Assembly: GCA_020073565.1 (NCBI GenBank)
Contig: JAIQEY010000026.1
Location: forward strand, 1 to 64,000
Length of the DNA: 64,000 nucleotides
Direction of reading: 5' to 3'
DNA from: Terriglobia bacterium
GTDB lineage: Bacteria > Acidobacteriota > Terriglobia > Terriglobales > Acidobacteriaceae
The notes below the pieces were generated by a model, which did no database searches, was not told the origin of the DNA, and was given only the letters and a program-made list of their open reading frames with translations. This document shows positions 43,020 to 52,540 of the stretch, in pieces. Both the position numbers and the translations under genes were made by a program. Numbering within the stretch: the first letter of the stretch is position 1; every line of letters begins with the position of its first letter.

Positions 43020-46000
43020 CTAGTCCAGGTCCCGGTCTCGCGAGGTGGTCTGCGCGGTGTCTGGCGACGATGCTATGGGCTTCTGCAGATCGAGTTCTTG
43101 CGCGCCGGACCTCCTTAGTTGTTTGTTCACCTCGGGGATGTCTTTGGATTTGACCTGCTCCCACGCCGACAGTTGCTCGTTGAGCGCTTTCTCCAGATCG
43201 GCGACCATCGCTGTCTGTTGCGTAGTCGGCGCGGCGTCGGCGCTATCGAGCGCGCTGAGTACCGCGCTGAAGCCGGTATTCAGGCGGGCCAGGGTGCGGC
43301 CTTCGGGAGTGCTCAGGAAGCGGGTGCCGTAGCCTCCTTCGTCACCTTCGAGGGCGGCGAGTTTCGCTTCGAGGCTGGCGGCCTGCGCGCTTGCTTTCCC
43401 GCTGGGCAGCGCTTTCAGTTGCTTGCGCAAGCTGCGGATTTGCTGCACGGCTTCATAGTCGCGGTGGAGGGCGTCGGCGATCTTGCGGTCGAGATCGAAT
43501 TGCACTTTCAGGTCCTCGGCGGCGGTTTTGACGCGCGGGTCCATGCGAATTTCGAGCGACTGCGTGTAGGACTTGCCATCTGCCGTCAGCTTCACCGTGT
43601 ATTTACCCGGCAAGATGGTCGCGCCCAGCGGGTAGAGCGGCGTGTCATGCACGATCGCCGAGATTGGGAAGTCGCGGCTGAGCACATCGGGCGCGGGATA
43701 CGTGAGATCCCAGACGAAACGGTGCATGCCCGCTGCGGTTGAGATCGTGCGCGCGGGACGCACCCAGTACATGGGAACGTTGAAGTCTTTCGGGTTTACG
43801 GGCTCAGGCTTGTCGGCGCTGGAGAAGCTGCGCACGATCTTGCCGTCGGCGTCGACGATCTCAATTGCGACCGGGCTCGACGTGTCGGACTTCAGCCAGT
43901 AGTCGATCATGGCCCCGTCGGGCGGATTCTGGCCCGCGGGTTCCTCGGGAGGCAGCGGAGTATCGGTGTTGTTGTTGCGCCGGACGCGATAAGTCAGTTG
44001 CGGAGTGAACAGGTGTGCGGTCGCCGCGCCCCACTGCCCACCGAGTTGGCGCAGGGGCGTGATGTTATCCAAAATCCAAAACGACCGGCCATGAGTGCCG
44101 ACCACAACATCGTCTCGGTGAATGACGAGGTCGCGAATCGAGGTTGGAGGCAGGTTCTGTTTCAGGGATTGCCAGTGCTCGCCATCATCCCAGGAGACGT
44201 ATACCGAGCGCTCGGTACCCGCGTAGAGCATCTTCTTGCGTACCGGGTCTTCGCGGACGGTATTCACCGGCTCGTTCTCGGGCAAGCCATTGACGATCTT
44301 CTGCCAGGTGTGGCCGCTATCGTGAGTGCGGTAGATATAAGGATGCAGGTCGTCGAGGCGGAAGCGGTTGACGGCCGCGTAGGCGCTGGCGTTATCGAAG
44401 CGCGAGGCATCCATCTGCGCAACTTTGCTCCACGGCGTCAGATCGGGCGGCGTCACGTCGTGCCAGTTCTGGCCGCCATCGCGGGTGACCTGAATCAGAC
44501 CATCGTCGGTGCCGACCCAGATCGTTTGCGCGTCCTTCGGCGAAGGCGCAATCGAATAAATCACGCCGCGATGCTTGCCCTGCGCGGGATCGGCTGCGAC
44601 GAACGGGCCGAGGCTGGCGGGAACCCCCGGGTCTTCGCGCGTCAGGTCCGGACTGATCTCCTGCCAGGTGATTCCTCCGTCCCGCGTCGAGAACAGCACA
44701 TTCGATCCCAGGTAGAGCACACGCGGATCGGCGGGCGAGAACAATAGCGGCGCGGTGCGGTTGAAGCGATACTTCCCCGTCCTCAAAACCACCGGGGAAA
44801 CATCGCGCGTCTGGCCGGTGGTGACATCGAAGACGGTGGCCTTCCCGCCATAGATCAGATTCGGATGCAGCGGGTCGGGCGCGACGTAGCCGTATTCTTC
44901 TACACCGACGGTGGTCCACTCTCGAAAGGTAATGTGCCCAAAATCGCTGCGGCTGGAGGTGCCGATCGAACCGCTCTCCTGCTGCCCACCGTAAACCCAG
45001 TACGGAAACTCGTTGTCGGTGATGACGTGGTAGAACTGCGCGGTGGGCTGGTTGTACCAGGAACTCCAGGTCTTGCCGCCGTTCACGCTGATCGTCGCGC
45101 CCTGATCTACAGCCAGGGCGATGATGTCGGGATTCTCGGGATTGATCCAGATGGTGTGATAGTCGTCGCCGCCCGGCGCGCCTTTGATGGCGGTGAAATT
45201 CTTGCCACCATCGGTGGACTTGTACGTAGAAGTGTTGCCGACGTAGACCACGTCTTTGTTTGCCGGATCGACGTGCACGCAGCCGAAATCGTCACCGCGG
45301 CCCCATACGCGCTCTTCATGATTCACCTGCTGCCAGCTTTCGCCGGCATCGTCGGAGCGGTAGATACCGCTCCCCAGCTTCGCATTCGTCTTTGTTGTGT
45401 TAACCCAGGCATACACGCGGTTAGGATCGCTGGGCGAGACGGCGGGGCCGATGCGGCCGATGCCCTCGGCTTCACCGGGCAGTCCCTTGGTGAGTTGGTG
45501 CCAGGTGTTTCCGCCGTCGGTTGACTTGTAGAGACCGCTGCCGAGGCCGTTGTAGCCGCCCCCGGTCGTCCACGGCGGACGGCGCGACGCCCACATGCTG
45601 GCAATGACGACCTTCGCGTTGCGGGGATCGAAGACTAGATCCATGGCGCCAACGTCTTCGTCCTTGTAGAGAACCTTCTTCCAAGTCTGTCCGCCGTCAA
45701 GCGAGCGGAAGACGCCGCGCTCGGCGTTCGGGCCGTACGGATGCCCGAGGGCAGCGACGAAGAGGCGATTCGGGTCTTTGGGATCGACGATGACGGAGCT
45801 GATCTGCTGCGCATCACGCAGACCGAGATGCTCCCAGGTTTTGCCGGCGTCGGTGGATTTGTAAATGCCGTCGCCAACGGAGAGATCGGGGCGGCGGAGG
45901 CCTTCTCCGCTGCCGACGTAAATGACGTCGGGGTTCGAGGGAGCGATGGCCAGCGCTCCGATGGAGCCCGTCGGCTGGTCGTCGAAGATGGGGTCCCAGG

Positions 46001-46229
46001 TGCGGCCGGCGTCGGTCGTTTTCCAGACTCCGCCGTTGTTAGGCGCCATATAGAAGACGTTGGGCTGGCTGGGAATGCCGGAGATGGCAACCGTTCGTCC
46101 GGCGCGAAACGGGCCGATGGATCGCCAGCGGAGTTCCTGATAGAGAGTTGGGTCAAAAATCTGGGCCGGGACGAACAAGGCGAGTGCGGGAATTGGGAGC
46201 AGCGAACACAGCAGCTTCGAAAATCGCAT
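43020..46229 (-). CDS. Large secreted BNR/Asp-box beta-propeller protein
   Basis: About 1069 residues with a signal peptide (MRFSKLLCSLLPIPALALFVPAQ). Residues 25-720 contain about ten Asp boxes of the type S-x-D-x-G-x-T-W (VWKTTDAGRTW, IYKSTDAGKTW, VFRSLDGGQTW, LYKSTDGGNTW and others), forming sortilin/sialidase-like propellers. The C-terminal third has a beta domain (VAIEIVDADGKIVRSF, PGKYTVKLTADGK) and a helical tail (DLDRKIADALHRDYEAVQQI). Such proteins are frequent in Acidobacteria and may be glycosidases or adhesins; no catalytic residues were identified. The start is ATG 46229 (a TTG lies two codons earlier) and the ribosome-binding site is weak. Confidence 0.9.
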   Translation of the reverse strand: MRFSKLLCSLLPIPALALFVPAQIFDPTLYQELRWRSIGPFRAGRTVAISGIPSQPNVFYMAPNNGGVWKTTDAGRTWDPIFDDQPTGSIGALAIAPSNPDVIYVGSGEGLRRPDLSVGDGIYKSTDAGKTWEHLGLRDAQQISSVIVDPKDPNRLFVAALGHPYGPNAERGVFRSLDGGQTWKKVLYKDEDVGAMDLVFDPRNAKVVIASMWASRRPPWTTGGGYNGLGSGLYKSTDGGNTWHQLTKGLPGEAEGIGRIGPAVSPSDPNRVYAWVNTTKTNAKLGSGIYRSDDAGESWQQVNHEERVWGRGDDFGCVHVDPANKDVVYVGNTSTYKSTDGGKNFTAIKGAPGGDDYHTIWINPENPDIIALAVDQGATISVNGGKTWSSWYNQPTAQFYHVITDNEFPYWVYGGQQESGSIGTSSRSDFGHITFREWTTVGVEEYGYVAPDPLHPNLIYGGKATVFDVTTGQTRDVSPVVLRTGKYRFNRTAPLLFSPADPRVLYLGSNVLFSTRDGGITWQEISPDLTREDPGVPASLGPFVAADPAQGKHRGVIYSIAPSPKDAQTIWVGTDDGLIQVTRDGGQNWHDVTPPDLTPWSKVAQMDASRFDNASAYAAVNRFRLDDLHPYIYRTHDSGHTWQKIVNGLPENEPVNTVREDPVRKKMLYAGTERSVYVSWDDGEHWQSLKQNLPPTSIRDLVIHRDDVVVGTHGRSFWILDNITPLRQLGGQWGAATAHLFTPQLTYRVRRNNNTDTPLPPEEPAGQNPPDGAMIDYWLKSDTSSPVAIEIVDADGKIVRSFSSADKPEPVNPKDFNVPMYWVRPARTISTAAGMHRFVWDLTYPAPDVLSRDFPISAIVHDTPLYPLGATILPGKYTVKLTADGKSYTQSLEIRMDPRVKTAAEDLKVQFDLDRKIADALHRDYEAVQQIRSLRKQLKALPSGKASAQAASLEAKLAALEGDEGGYGTRFLSTPEGRTLARLNTGFSAVLSALDSADAAPTTQQTAMVADLEKALNEQLSAWEQVKSKDIPEVNKQLRRSGAQELDLQKPIASSPDTAQTTSRDRDLD

Positions 46230-46337
46230 CTTCAAAGGAGTGGCCTCATGAGTACGTCAGGATAAACCAGAGCGGCCTGAATGGGGAATCTGGAGCGTGT
46301 GATCCAGACTTCTCCAAAATGGAAGGAAGCTAATTGT

Positions 46338-46748
46338 TCACTTTGGCATGGGGCGGCGCAGGGCATGCAAGATGAGCGATCCGCTGATGCCGAAACAGAC
46401 GACGGCGGCGAAAGCGGACAACTCGAGGGTGCGGCCCGTCATGCCAAGGTAGTCGGCAGAAAACGAAAACAGGGCGCACAGGACACCCAGAATGTTGAGC
46501 CAGAGCGGAGAGGAAACGCTGCGCAGGTCTTTCCGGAAGCGCACCTGGAGGAGGATCGCCACCAGGCCAATCGCCGCCACTACGACCAGAGCCCATGGAC
46601 TGGAGAAGGCACCCGGCTTGGTGTAGATCACGACCAGGGCGAGCGCCAAAATGAGCAATCCCGAAGTAATAACGGTCCACCGGCGAGCCACGCCGGAGCC
46701 AGAACTGGTCAAGATGAGCGATCTCCCCGCCTTTCGGCGCCGCTCCAT
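46338..46748 (-). CDS. Small integral membrane protein
   Basis: A 136-residue protein with a basic N-terminus (MERRRKAGRS) and four predicted helices (for example TSGLLILALALVVIYT, WALVVVAAIGLVAILL, LNILGVLCALFSFSADY, LSAFAAVVCFGISGSL). The start is ATG 46748; a longer frame overlaps the upstream LuxR gene. Function unknown. It lies 31 bases downstream of the regulator gene on the same strand, so co-transcription is likely. Confidence 0.75.
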   Translation of the reverse strand: MERRRKAGRSLILTSSGSGVARRWTVITSGLLILALALVVIYTKPGAFSSPWALVVVAAIGLVAILLQVRFRKDLRSVSSPLWLNILGVLCALFSFSADYLGMTGRTLELSAFAAVVCFGISGSLILHALRRPMPK

Positions 46749-46779
46749 TGTATCCCGGTAGGGCCTGTTTGACTGCCGT

Positions 46780-47508
46780 TTAAGCACTGCCCGGCATCCA
46801 TTCGGCGGGGCGATTCTCTCCTTGGGAAACGGCATAGAGAACGAGTTCGACGCGCGTGGAGACGCCTAGCTTGTCGAAGATGCGAAGCAGATACTTCTTG
46901 ATCGTGTGCTCGCTCAGCCCGAGTTCGCCGGCGACTCCGCGATTGCTCAGGCCGTCCGCCACCAGCGCGACAACTTGCTCTTCGCGGGGCGTGAGCAGCG
47001 AGCGACCGCTCGCGCTGACCACCCGCAAGGTGGGCACTTCCGACAGGGCGTCGAGCACATAGCGCATCTGCTGGCTGCTCATCCAGATCTGCCCCTGGGA
47101 GACGCACGTAATGCACTTGCAGAGCGTGCGGAACGGAGCGTGATTGAATAGGAACAGACCCTTGGCGCCGGCTCGGAAGGCACTGACCACCATTTCGCGA
47201 TCGTCCTGTTCCACCAGCAACACCGGGGCGGCCCTGGGATAGGAGACGCGCAGCCAGCGCAGCATGCTGAGATCTGGCAAATTGCTGCCTGCAATCAGGA
47301 CCACATCGGTACGGTTCGACTGCATGAAACCGTGCACCGCCGCAGCCTCGAGCGCGACCGCCGACACGCGCAGTTCTCGCCGAGCCCGTAGCGCGCGCGT
47401 CAAGAGCTGCGATTGGATGGGGCTGGAATCCGCCACCAGCACGTGAATCGTTCCGTTCGTGATGGACTGGGGCGCCTTCAAGATTTTTGCGAGGGGACGA
47501 GCGTTCAT
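46780..47508 (-). CDS. LuxR-family regulator with an atypical receiver domain
   Basis: A 242-residue protein with a receiver-like N-terminal domain (about 20-140) and a LuxR helix-turn-helix (about 170-232; LTPREEQVVALVADGLSN, LSEHTIKKYLLRIFDKLG). The first receiver motif is VLVADSSPIQ, and where the phospho-acceptor should sit it reads DVVLIAGSNLPD, so the acceptor Asp is absent; the usual conserved Lys also appears missing (FLFNHAPF). It is probably not controlled by normal phosphorylation. It is divergent from the exopolysaccharide operon and a likely regulator of it. Confidence 0.88.
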   Translation of the reverse strand: MNARPLAKILKAPQSITNGTIHVLVADSSPIQSQLLTRALRARRELRVSAVALEAAAVHGFMQSNRTDVVLIAGSNLPDLSMLRWLRVSYPRAAPVLLVEQDDREMVVSAFRAGAKGLFLFNHAPFRTLCKCITCVSQGQIWMSSQQMRYVLDALSEVPTLRVVSASGRSLLTPREEQVVALVADGLSNRGVAGELGLSEHTIKKYLLRIFDKLGVSTRVELVLYAVSQGENRPAEWMPGSA

Positions 47509-47850
47509 GGGGACATCATGCCCGAAAGACTACCCCCCGGCTGTAGGCGCGATCACATCGTTTTGGTGATGAATCCGGCTGCCTCCGCCTACTTTGGTAG
47601 GCCCACCCTTGTGCACTGCTTTTAGGGCAACCCAATCGCATCAGAAGGCAACGGTCCATCGGAAAGCCCGTGCTGATCGGCCTATCCCAGCGGCCGTCGT
47701 GTTTCTCAGTAGCCGCAACGGGCCACCTACCGGGGTGGACAGTACTTCCCAAGTCTTGTTGTTCTCGCGGCGCAGCGATAGGGTTCGGACACACAGCTCA
47801 GACGCCCGAGCTGGAAGTTCACCGTTTTGAGCAGCGGTGGGAGTCCGGAG
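47509..47850. promoter_or_regulatory. Divergent control region of the exopolysaccharide operon, with a GCCTAC-N4-GTAGGC dyad
   Basis: A 342-base gene-free stretch between the atypical LuxR gene and the export-protein gene. A perfect dyad GCCTAC-TTTG-GTAGGC lies at 47587-47602, with the same 6-4-6 form as the dyad at 13441. Nothing else firm was seen; the promoter elements could not be fixed. Confidence 0.45.
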
Positions 47851-48672
47851 ATGAAAGTGGTCGAGCAATACCTTGTTTTGAGAGCTGCGTGCGTGCTCAG
47901 CCTGCAGCTCGCCGTGGTCGCTGCCGCGCAGGTCTCGCCGTCGCCTGTTCCCGCACCTTGGTCGTCTGCTCTGCCCACCGGCAAGTTTGCGGGGGCGGAG
48001 AGCTCGCAGAGCCAGGACCGGTTCAGTACGGAAGATTCTGCGCGAGCAGAGATCACACAGCCCGGAAAGGCGGGTGGCACGGGAGATCCTGCACTCGGAG
48101 GGAAACGCTATCCGCTTTACCGGCTTTCAAAATCAGACGAAGTAGATGTGACCTTCACCTTTTCTCCCGACTTTAACCAACGTCTCACGGTACAACCGGA
48201 TGGCTACGTCGCTCTGAAGGGAGCCGGAACGCTGTTTGCCGAAGGACTCACCATTCCTGAGATCCAGCAGGCCATTGCCTCCCGCTATCACGGCGTTCTA
48301 CATGAGCCCGAAATTACCGTCACCCTGAAGAGTTTTGATAAGCCGTACTTTCTTGCTTCCGGTGAGGTGGCCCGTCCGGGGAAGTACGAATTGCGCGGAG
48401 ACCTGACCGTGAATGAAGCGGTGGCGATCGCGGGTGGATTCACCCAACAAGCCCGGCATTCGCAGGTCGTGTTGTTTCGGCGGATCTCGGCGGACGTAGC
48501 CGAGTCGCACGTAATTGATGTGAAGAAGATGCTGGCAACCCGCGATCTGCGGGAGGACTGGCATCTTCGGCCGGGCGATTTTGTGTTCGTGCCGCAAAGC
48601 CGGACCTCGAAAGTCCGCAAGTTTGTCCCAGCCAGTTCCATGAGTTGGTATGTGAACCCCTTGCAGTTTTGA
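47851..48672 (+). CDS. Polysaccharide export protein (Wza-like)
   Basis: A 273-residue protein with a signal peptide (ending VAAAQ near residue 28), a Pro/Ser linker, a Poly_export domain (about 85-170; DEVDVTFTFSPDFNQRLTV, GTLFAEGLTIPEIQQAI split) and an SLBB domain (about 178-240; GEVARPGKYELRGDLTVNEA). The ATG at 47851 has GGGAG 7 bases ahead. It lacks an obvious lipobox, and the C-terminus has no long amphipathic helix, so it is a short variant. It begins the export operon. Confidence 0.88.
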   Translation: MKVVEQYLVLRAACVLSLQLAVVAAAQVSPSPVPAPWSSALPTGKFAGAESSQSQDRFSTEDSARAEITQPGKAGGTGDPALGGKRYPLYRLSKSDEVDVTFTFSPDFNQRLTVQPDGYVALKGAGTLFAEGLTIPEIQQAIASRYHGVLHEPEITVTLKSFDKPYFLASGEVARPGKYELRGDLTVNEAVAIAGGFTQQARHSQVVLFRRISADVAESHVIDVKKMLATRDLREDWHLRPGDFVFVPQSRTSKVRKFVPASSMSWYVNPLQF

Positions 48673-48763
48673 ACGAAAGGAGCTGCAGACCTCACCGATA
48701 GCAATACTGAAAGTCTGGCGCGTTTCCCCAAGCCGCCAATCGTGATCGCCTGACAAACCAGCC

Positions 48764-50284
48764 ATGTCTGCGGGATTGATCCGTAATTCGTCCGCCACGC
48801 CCTCACCCACTTTGCGCGAACTGGCAGCCGCTTTGTTCAGGCACTCCCGGTTGCTAACCGTTTCGTTGGTGGTCATTCTGCTCGCCGCGATGGGGTACAT
48901 GTTCGTCACACCGCGGTATGAGTCTCACTTCAAAATCCTGGTACGGCGAGGGCGGTCGGACCCTATCGTTTCTCCACGGCTAGGCAGCGCGGTGGACTTC
49001 ACCCGGCCGGAAATCACGGAAGAGGAACTGAATTCCGAAGTCGAACTTCTGCGCGACCAGGACCTTCTGAAGCAGGTGGTTCAAATGGCCGCACTCGTTC
49101 CGGCGGGAACTTCGGAATCAGCGCGGCCAGCCGCGCTGGAACGCGCAACTCGCAAGCTGGTGCAACGCCTGAGTGCGGAGGCACTGAGAAAGTCGAACCT
49201 TATTCAGGTGAGTTACCGGGATACGGATCCGGAAAGGGCGGCCCGGATTTTGGGGGCGCTCTCTTCGCTCTATGTGCGGAGGCACGCGAGTCTGCATCGG
49301 CCGTCGGGCGAAATCCAATTCTTCGAGCAACAAACCGCCGAATCGGAGCAGCGGCTGCGTCGCTCCGAGGCACAACTGGTGCACTTCACAAATGCCCGGG
49401 GAGTGGCTTCAGCGGTGCTGGAGCGCGATATTGCGCTGCAGAAACTGGGAGAGGCCGAAGCGGTTTACCGGCAAATGGACCAGGATCGAGCGGAGAATGA
49501 GCGGAGAATCACAGCGCTGGGTGAGCAGCTCGCGTCGTTTCCGTCTCGCTCGGTCACGGTCAAACGCTGGGCCGATAATCCCCAACTCCTTGAGAAGATG
49601 AAGTCACACTTGCTGGAGTTGCAACTCAAGCGCACCGAACTCCTCACTCGTTATGAGCCGTCCTACCGGCTGGTACAGGAAGTGGACCGTCAAATCGCAG
49701 AAACCCGGGCAGCGATTATTGCGGAAGGCCTCACCCCGGTACGCGATGAAACCACCGACAAGGACCTCAACTACGAGTGGGCCCGCATGGAACTGGAGAA
49801 GGCCCAGGTGCAATCGAGCAGTCTGCAAGCGCGGCAATCCGATGCTCTCACGCAGCTTGCTTCTCTTCGGAAGTTCGCTCAGCAGATGCAGTCGGACTCG
49901 GTGGACCAGCAAGCCTTGATGAGAACGGCGAAGGCGGAAGAGGAGAACTACCTTCTCTATCTGCGCAAGCGGGAAGAAGCGCGGATTGGAGATGCCCTCG
50001 ACGCGCAGCAGATCCTGAATGTCGCCGTCGTGGAACCCCCTGTCGCTGCCGCCCTGCCGGTGCATTCCGTTCTGTTCTATTTCCTGATCGCGTTCGGCGT
50101 GGCGCTGGCGTTCAGCGTCAGTGCGGCTTTCACGGCCGAGTATTTCGACTCCACAATTCGGACGCCCGGCGAGGCGCGCGGCCTGCTGGAGGTCCCGGTG
50201 CTGGCTTGGCTGCCGGAAAGCACGTCTCGAGCGGCCAGGCTTGACGTTTCCGCGACCAAACGACCCAAGGCGGTGGTTCAATGA
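48764..50284 (+). CDS. Wzz/GumC-type chain-length regulator
   Basis: A 506-residue polysaccharide co-polymerase: first membrane helix (about 31-48), Wzz periplasmic region, long coiled coils (about 180-260 and 330-390), second helix (about 430-455; VLFYFLIAFGVALAFSVSAAF). The motif TAEYFDSTIRTPGEARGLLEVPVL after helix 2 is typical; no fused kinase domain. The stop overlaps the next ATG as ATGA. Confidence 0.9.
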   Translation: MSAGLIRNSSATPSPTLRELAAALFRHSRLLTVSLVVILLAAMGYMFVTPRYESHFKILVRRGRSDPIVSPRLGSAVDFTRPEITEEELNSEVELLRDQDLLKQVVQMAALVPAGTSESARPAALERATRKLVQRLSAEALRKSNLIQVSYRDTDPERAARILGALSSLYVRRHASLHRPSGEIQFFEQQTAESEQRLRRSEAQLVHFTNARGVASAVLERDIALQKLGEAEAVYRQMDQDRAENERRITALGEQLASFPSRSVTVKRWADNPQLLEKMKSHLLELQLKRTELLTRYEPSYRLVQEVDRQIAETRAAIIAEGLTPVRDETTDKDLNYEWARMELEKAQVQSSSLQARQSDALTQLASLRKFAQQMQSDSVDQQALMRTAKAEEENYLLYLRKREEARIGDALDAQQILNVAVVEPPVAAALPVHSVLFYFLIAFGVALAFSVSAAFTAEYFDSTIRTPGEARGLLEVPVLAWLPESTSRAARLDVSATKRPKAVVQ

Positions 50285-50973
50285 GTTCTCTTGTCTCAAT
50301 CTTTGACGATAGGCCGTACCTTCTAGGCCAACCGCGCGTAGCTACGGTCCCGGAGGCAGTCCGCGACGAATCAAGTTCGCAGTCAGCATCTCTGCGCGAT
50401 GAGCAAATCCAGGCGCTAGTGGAACAACTCTTCTTCCGGCCTGAGTCGTGTCCGGTGCGATATGTCGGCTTCACTGCCTCCGAACCTCCCACTGAAACGG
50501 CACAGCTATGCTTCGAAGTCGCTCGCGCTCTGGCTGAGGAAGGCAGATATGACGTCGGGCTAATCGATGCCAACCCCAGCGGAGTCCCGCTGCAGACGCA
50601 ACTGGATCTCGCGCTAACTGCGCACCCAGAAACGGCCTGGCCAATCGGACCGCGCCTCTGGCTGGTTCCGCGTCAAAACTGGTTGCCTGCAGGCCAGGAG
50701 CAGCAAATCCCCGAACCATGCTTTTCCCGTCTGCGGGAGCTTACGTTGGAATTCGATTTTGCCATTCTGTGCTGTCCCTCTATCTTGTGGCTCACCACCA
50801 GAATTGGCCGTGGCTGCGACGGGCTGGTGCTGGTGTTAACCGCTGACAAAACGCGCCGTCTGGTGGCTGCCCGGATGAAAGATCTGCTGCGCGAAGCACA
50901 AATTCCCCTGCTTGGAACCGTCCTCACGGAACGCCGCTTCCCGGTACCGGAGGCGCTCTACCGAAAGCTGTGA
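50281..50973 (+). CDS. Degenerate bacterial tyrosine-kinase-like ATPase (CpsD/BYK fold)
   Basis: A 230-residue protein of the CpsD fold judged by context and by VGFTASEPPTETAQLCFEVARA, GRYDVGLIDANPSG, and the C-terminal [13 protein letters not shown]. The Walker A motif of active members (GEGKS/T) is replaced by SEPPTET, the Walker A' Asp survives in LIDAN, and the C-terminal tyrosine cluster is absent, so kinase activity is unlikely. It is overlapped by four bases at both ends, tying it to Wzz and the priming transferase, and probably acts as a structural partner of Wzz. Confidence 0.8.
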   Translation: MSSLVSIFDDRPYLLGQPRVATVPEAVRDESSSQSASLRDEQIQALVEQLFFRPESCPVRYVGFTASEPPTETAQLCFEVARALAEEGRYDVGLIDANPSGVPLQTQLDLALTAHPETAWPIGPRLWLVPRQNWLPAGQEQQIPEPCFSRLRELTLEFDFAILCCPSILWLTTRIGRGCDGLVLVLTADKTRRLVAARMKDLLREAQIPLLGTVLTERRFPVPEALYRKL

Positions 50974-52532
50974 ACTTTATGACCGATCTGACTGCACACG
51001 AATTGTGGACTGAACCAACCGGTCCCGCGTCGCAATATGCACGCATGATCCCGGGCACGTCGGCCATAGCGCTGCATCGAGCAGCGGCCACCCAGCCCTC
51101 AGGCGGTCGAGCGGCCGAGAGTGAAATCTCAGACGGGACGCTGCATCGGCCCGCCCAGGCGCGAACCTTGGCCCACCTCCTGCTGCCCCAACCCATCGCA
51201 GACCCGTTCCCCCTTTATCAGTTAGTGATCGCTGATTTGAGCGTTATGGCGATCGCGTGCGGGCTGCCCCTGCTGATCTCGCCTGCCTGGGGCATTCCGC
51301 AGACCTCCATTCCGGTTTACGCCGTACTGGTAACCCTCTTCGCCTTCAGCGAAGGACTTTACCAGGGCAGTGAGGAGCCGCAAATGGCGCGAATCGGGCC
51401 CATCCTAGCCCGGTCCGTCGTGTTGGCCACAGTTCTAGTTTTCATCGCCGTGCAGGTCGAGCTGCCACCGCTGGCACTCCTGACGACTTTGACAACCAGC
51501 CTCGGGGCCTTGCTGCTCTGGCGGTACTGGAGGCAACGGGCGTGGAAAAGGTGGGCGCGGGATGCCGAGCCACGCAACGTTTTGATCGTCGGTGGTGGAC
51601 CCGTCGCTTGTTCCATCGCCCGCGCCTTGCGCAATGACCCTCTTCACCACACTATCGTCCGTGGGTTCCTGGCTGACGATGTTCCCCTTTCCCCGGCCGT
51701 GTTAGGAAGGATCGAGGACCTGGACTGGCTCGCTCGGGCTGAATTCGTTGATGAAGTGATTCTGGCCCTGCCGGATGAGCCGGACCGTACCCGCGACGCT
51801 GCCGAAATTGCGCTGCAAAATCACTTGGACATTCGGGCTGTTCCCGATCTGCCCGCCGATTTCTGGCTCGATGCGGCCATCGAGCGAATCGGAGAAGTGC
51901 CGGTCGTCACGTTGCATCGCGAACCGTTGCCGAGCACGGCCTTGTTTCTGAAGCGCCTGCTGGATGTCGCGGGGGCGACGCTCGGACTGGTGCTGGTGAG
52001 TCCTCTGATGGCGGCGGTCGCTCTGCTGATCCGGCTGGATTCGCCGGGACCGGTCGTTTATTCGGCCGAGCGCGTGGGTGCCAAGGGCCGCCGCTTCCGC
52101 TGTTTCAAGTTTCGCTCGATGGTAACGGACGCGGATCGCCTGAAAGAAGAGTTGCGGGATCGCAACCAGAGGCAAGGTCCGATTTTTAAAATCAACGAAG
52201 ACCCCAGAATCACGCGCGTCGGACGGATCATTCGCCGCTATAGCCTGGATGAACTGCCGCAACTCTGGAACGTATTACGCGGGGAGATGAGCCTGGTCGG
52301 CCCGCGCCCGCACCCGGTGGACGACGTGAACCACTACCAACTCCATCACTACCGGCGTCTCGATGTGAAGCCGGGAATCACGGGTCTCTGGCAGATTACG
52401 GCGCGCAGTTGTCCTTCCTTCGATCTCAACATGCACCTGGATCTTACCTACATCGAGACCTGGAGCTTGCGGCTCGACCTCCGCATCCTCGCGAGGACGG
52501 TACGCGTGCTGTTTGCACCGGAAGGGGCCTGA
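50970..52532 (+). CDS. Undecaprenyl-phosphate sugar phosphotransferase (priming glycosyltransferase)
   Basis: A 520-residue enzyme starting at a GTG that overlaps the previous stop (ATG 50979 is possible). N-terminal helices (about 85-185), a CoA-binding-like domain (about 195-300; [18 protein letters not shown]) and a C-terminal bacterial-sugar-transferase domain with [52 protein letters not shown] and [13 protein letters not shown]. It attaches the first sugar phosphate to the lipid carrier at the inner membrane. Confidence 0.93.
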   Translation: MNFMTDLTAHELWTEPTGPASQYARMIPGTSAIALHRAAATQPSGGRAAESEISDGTLHRPAQARTLAHLLLPQPIADPFPLYQLVIADLSVMAIACGLPLLISPAWGIPQTSIPVYAVLVTLFAFSEGLYQGSEEPQMARIGPILARSVVLATVLVFIAVQVELPPLALLTTLTTSLGALLLWRYWRQRAWKRWARDAEPRNVLIVGGGPVACSIARALRNDPLHHTIVRGFLADDVPLSPAVLGRIEDLDWLARAEFVDEVILALPDEPDRTRDAAEIALQNHLDIRAVPDLPADFWLDAAIERIGEVPVVTLHREPLPSTALFLKRLLDVAGATLGLVLVSPLMAAVALLIRLDSPGPVVYSAERVGAKGRRFRCFKFRSMVTDADRLKEELRDRNQRQGPIFKINEDPRITRVGRIIRRYSLDELPQLWNVLRGEMSLVGPRPHPVDDVNHYQLHHYRRLDVKPGITGLWQITARSCPSFDLNMHLDLTYIETWSLRLDLRILARTVRVLFAPEGA

Positions 52533-52540
52533 CTCCTTCC

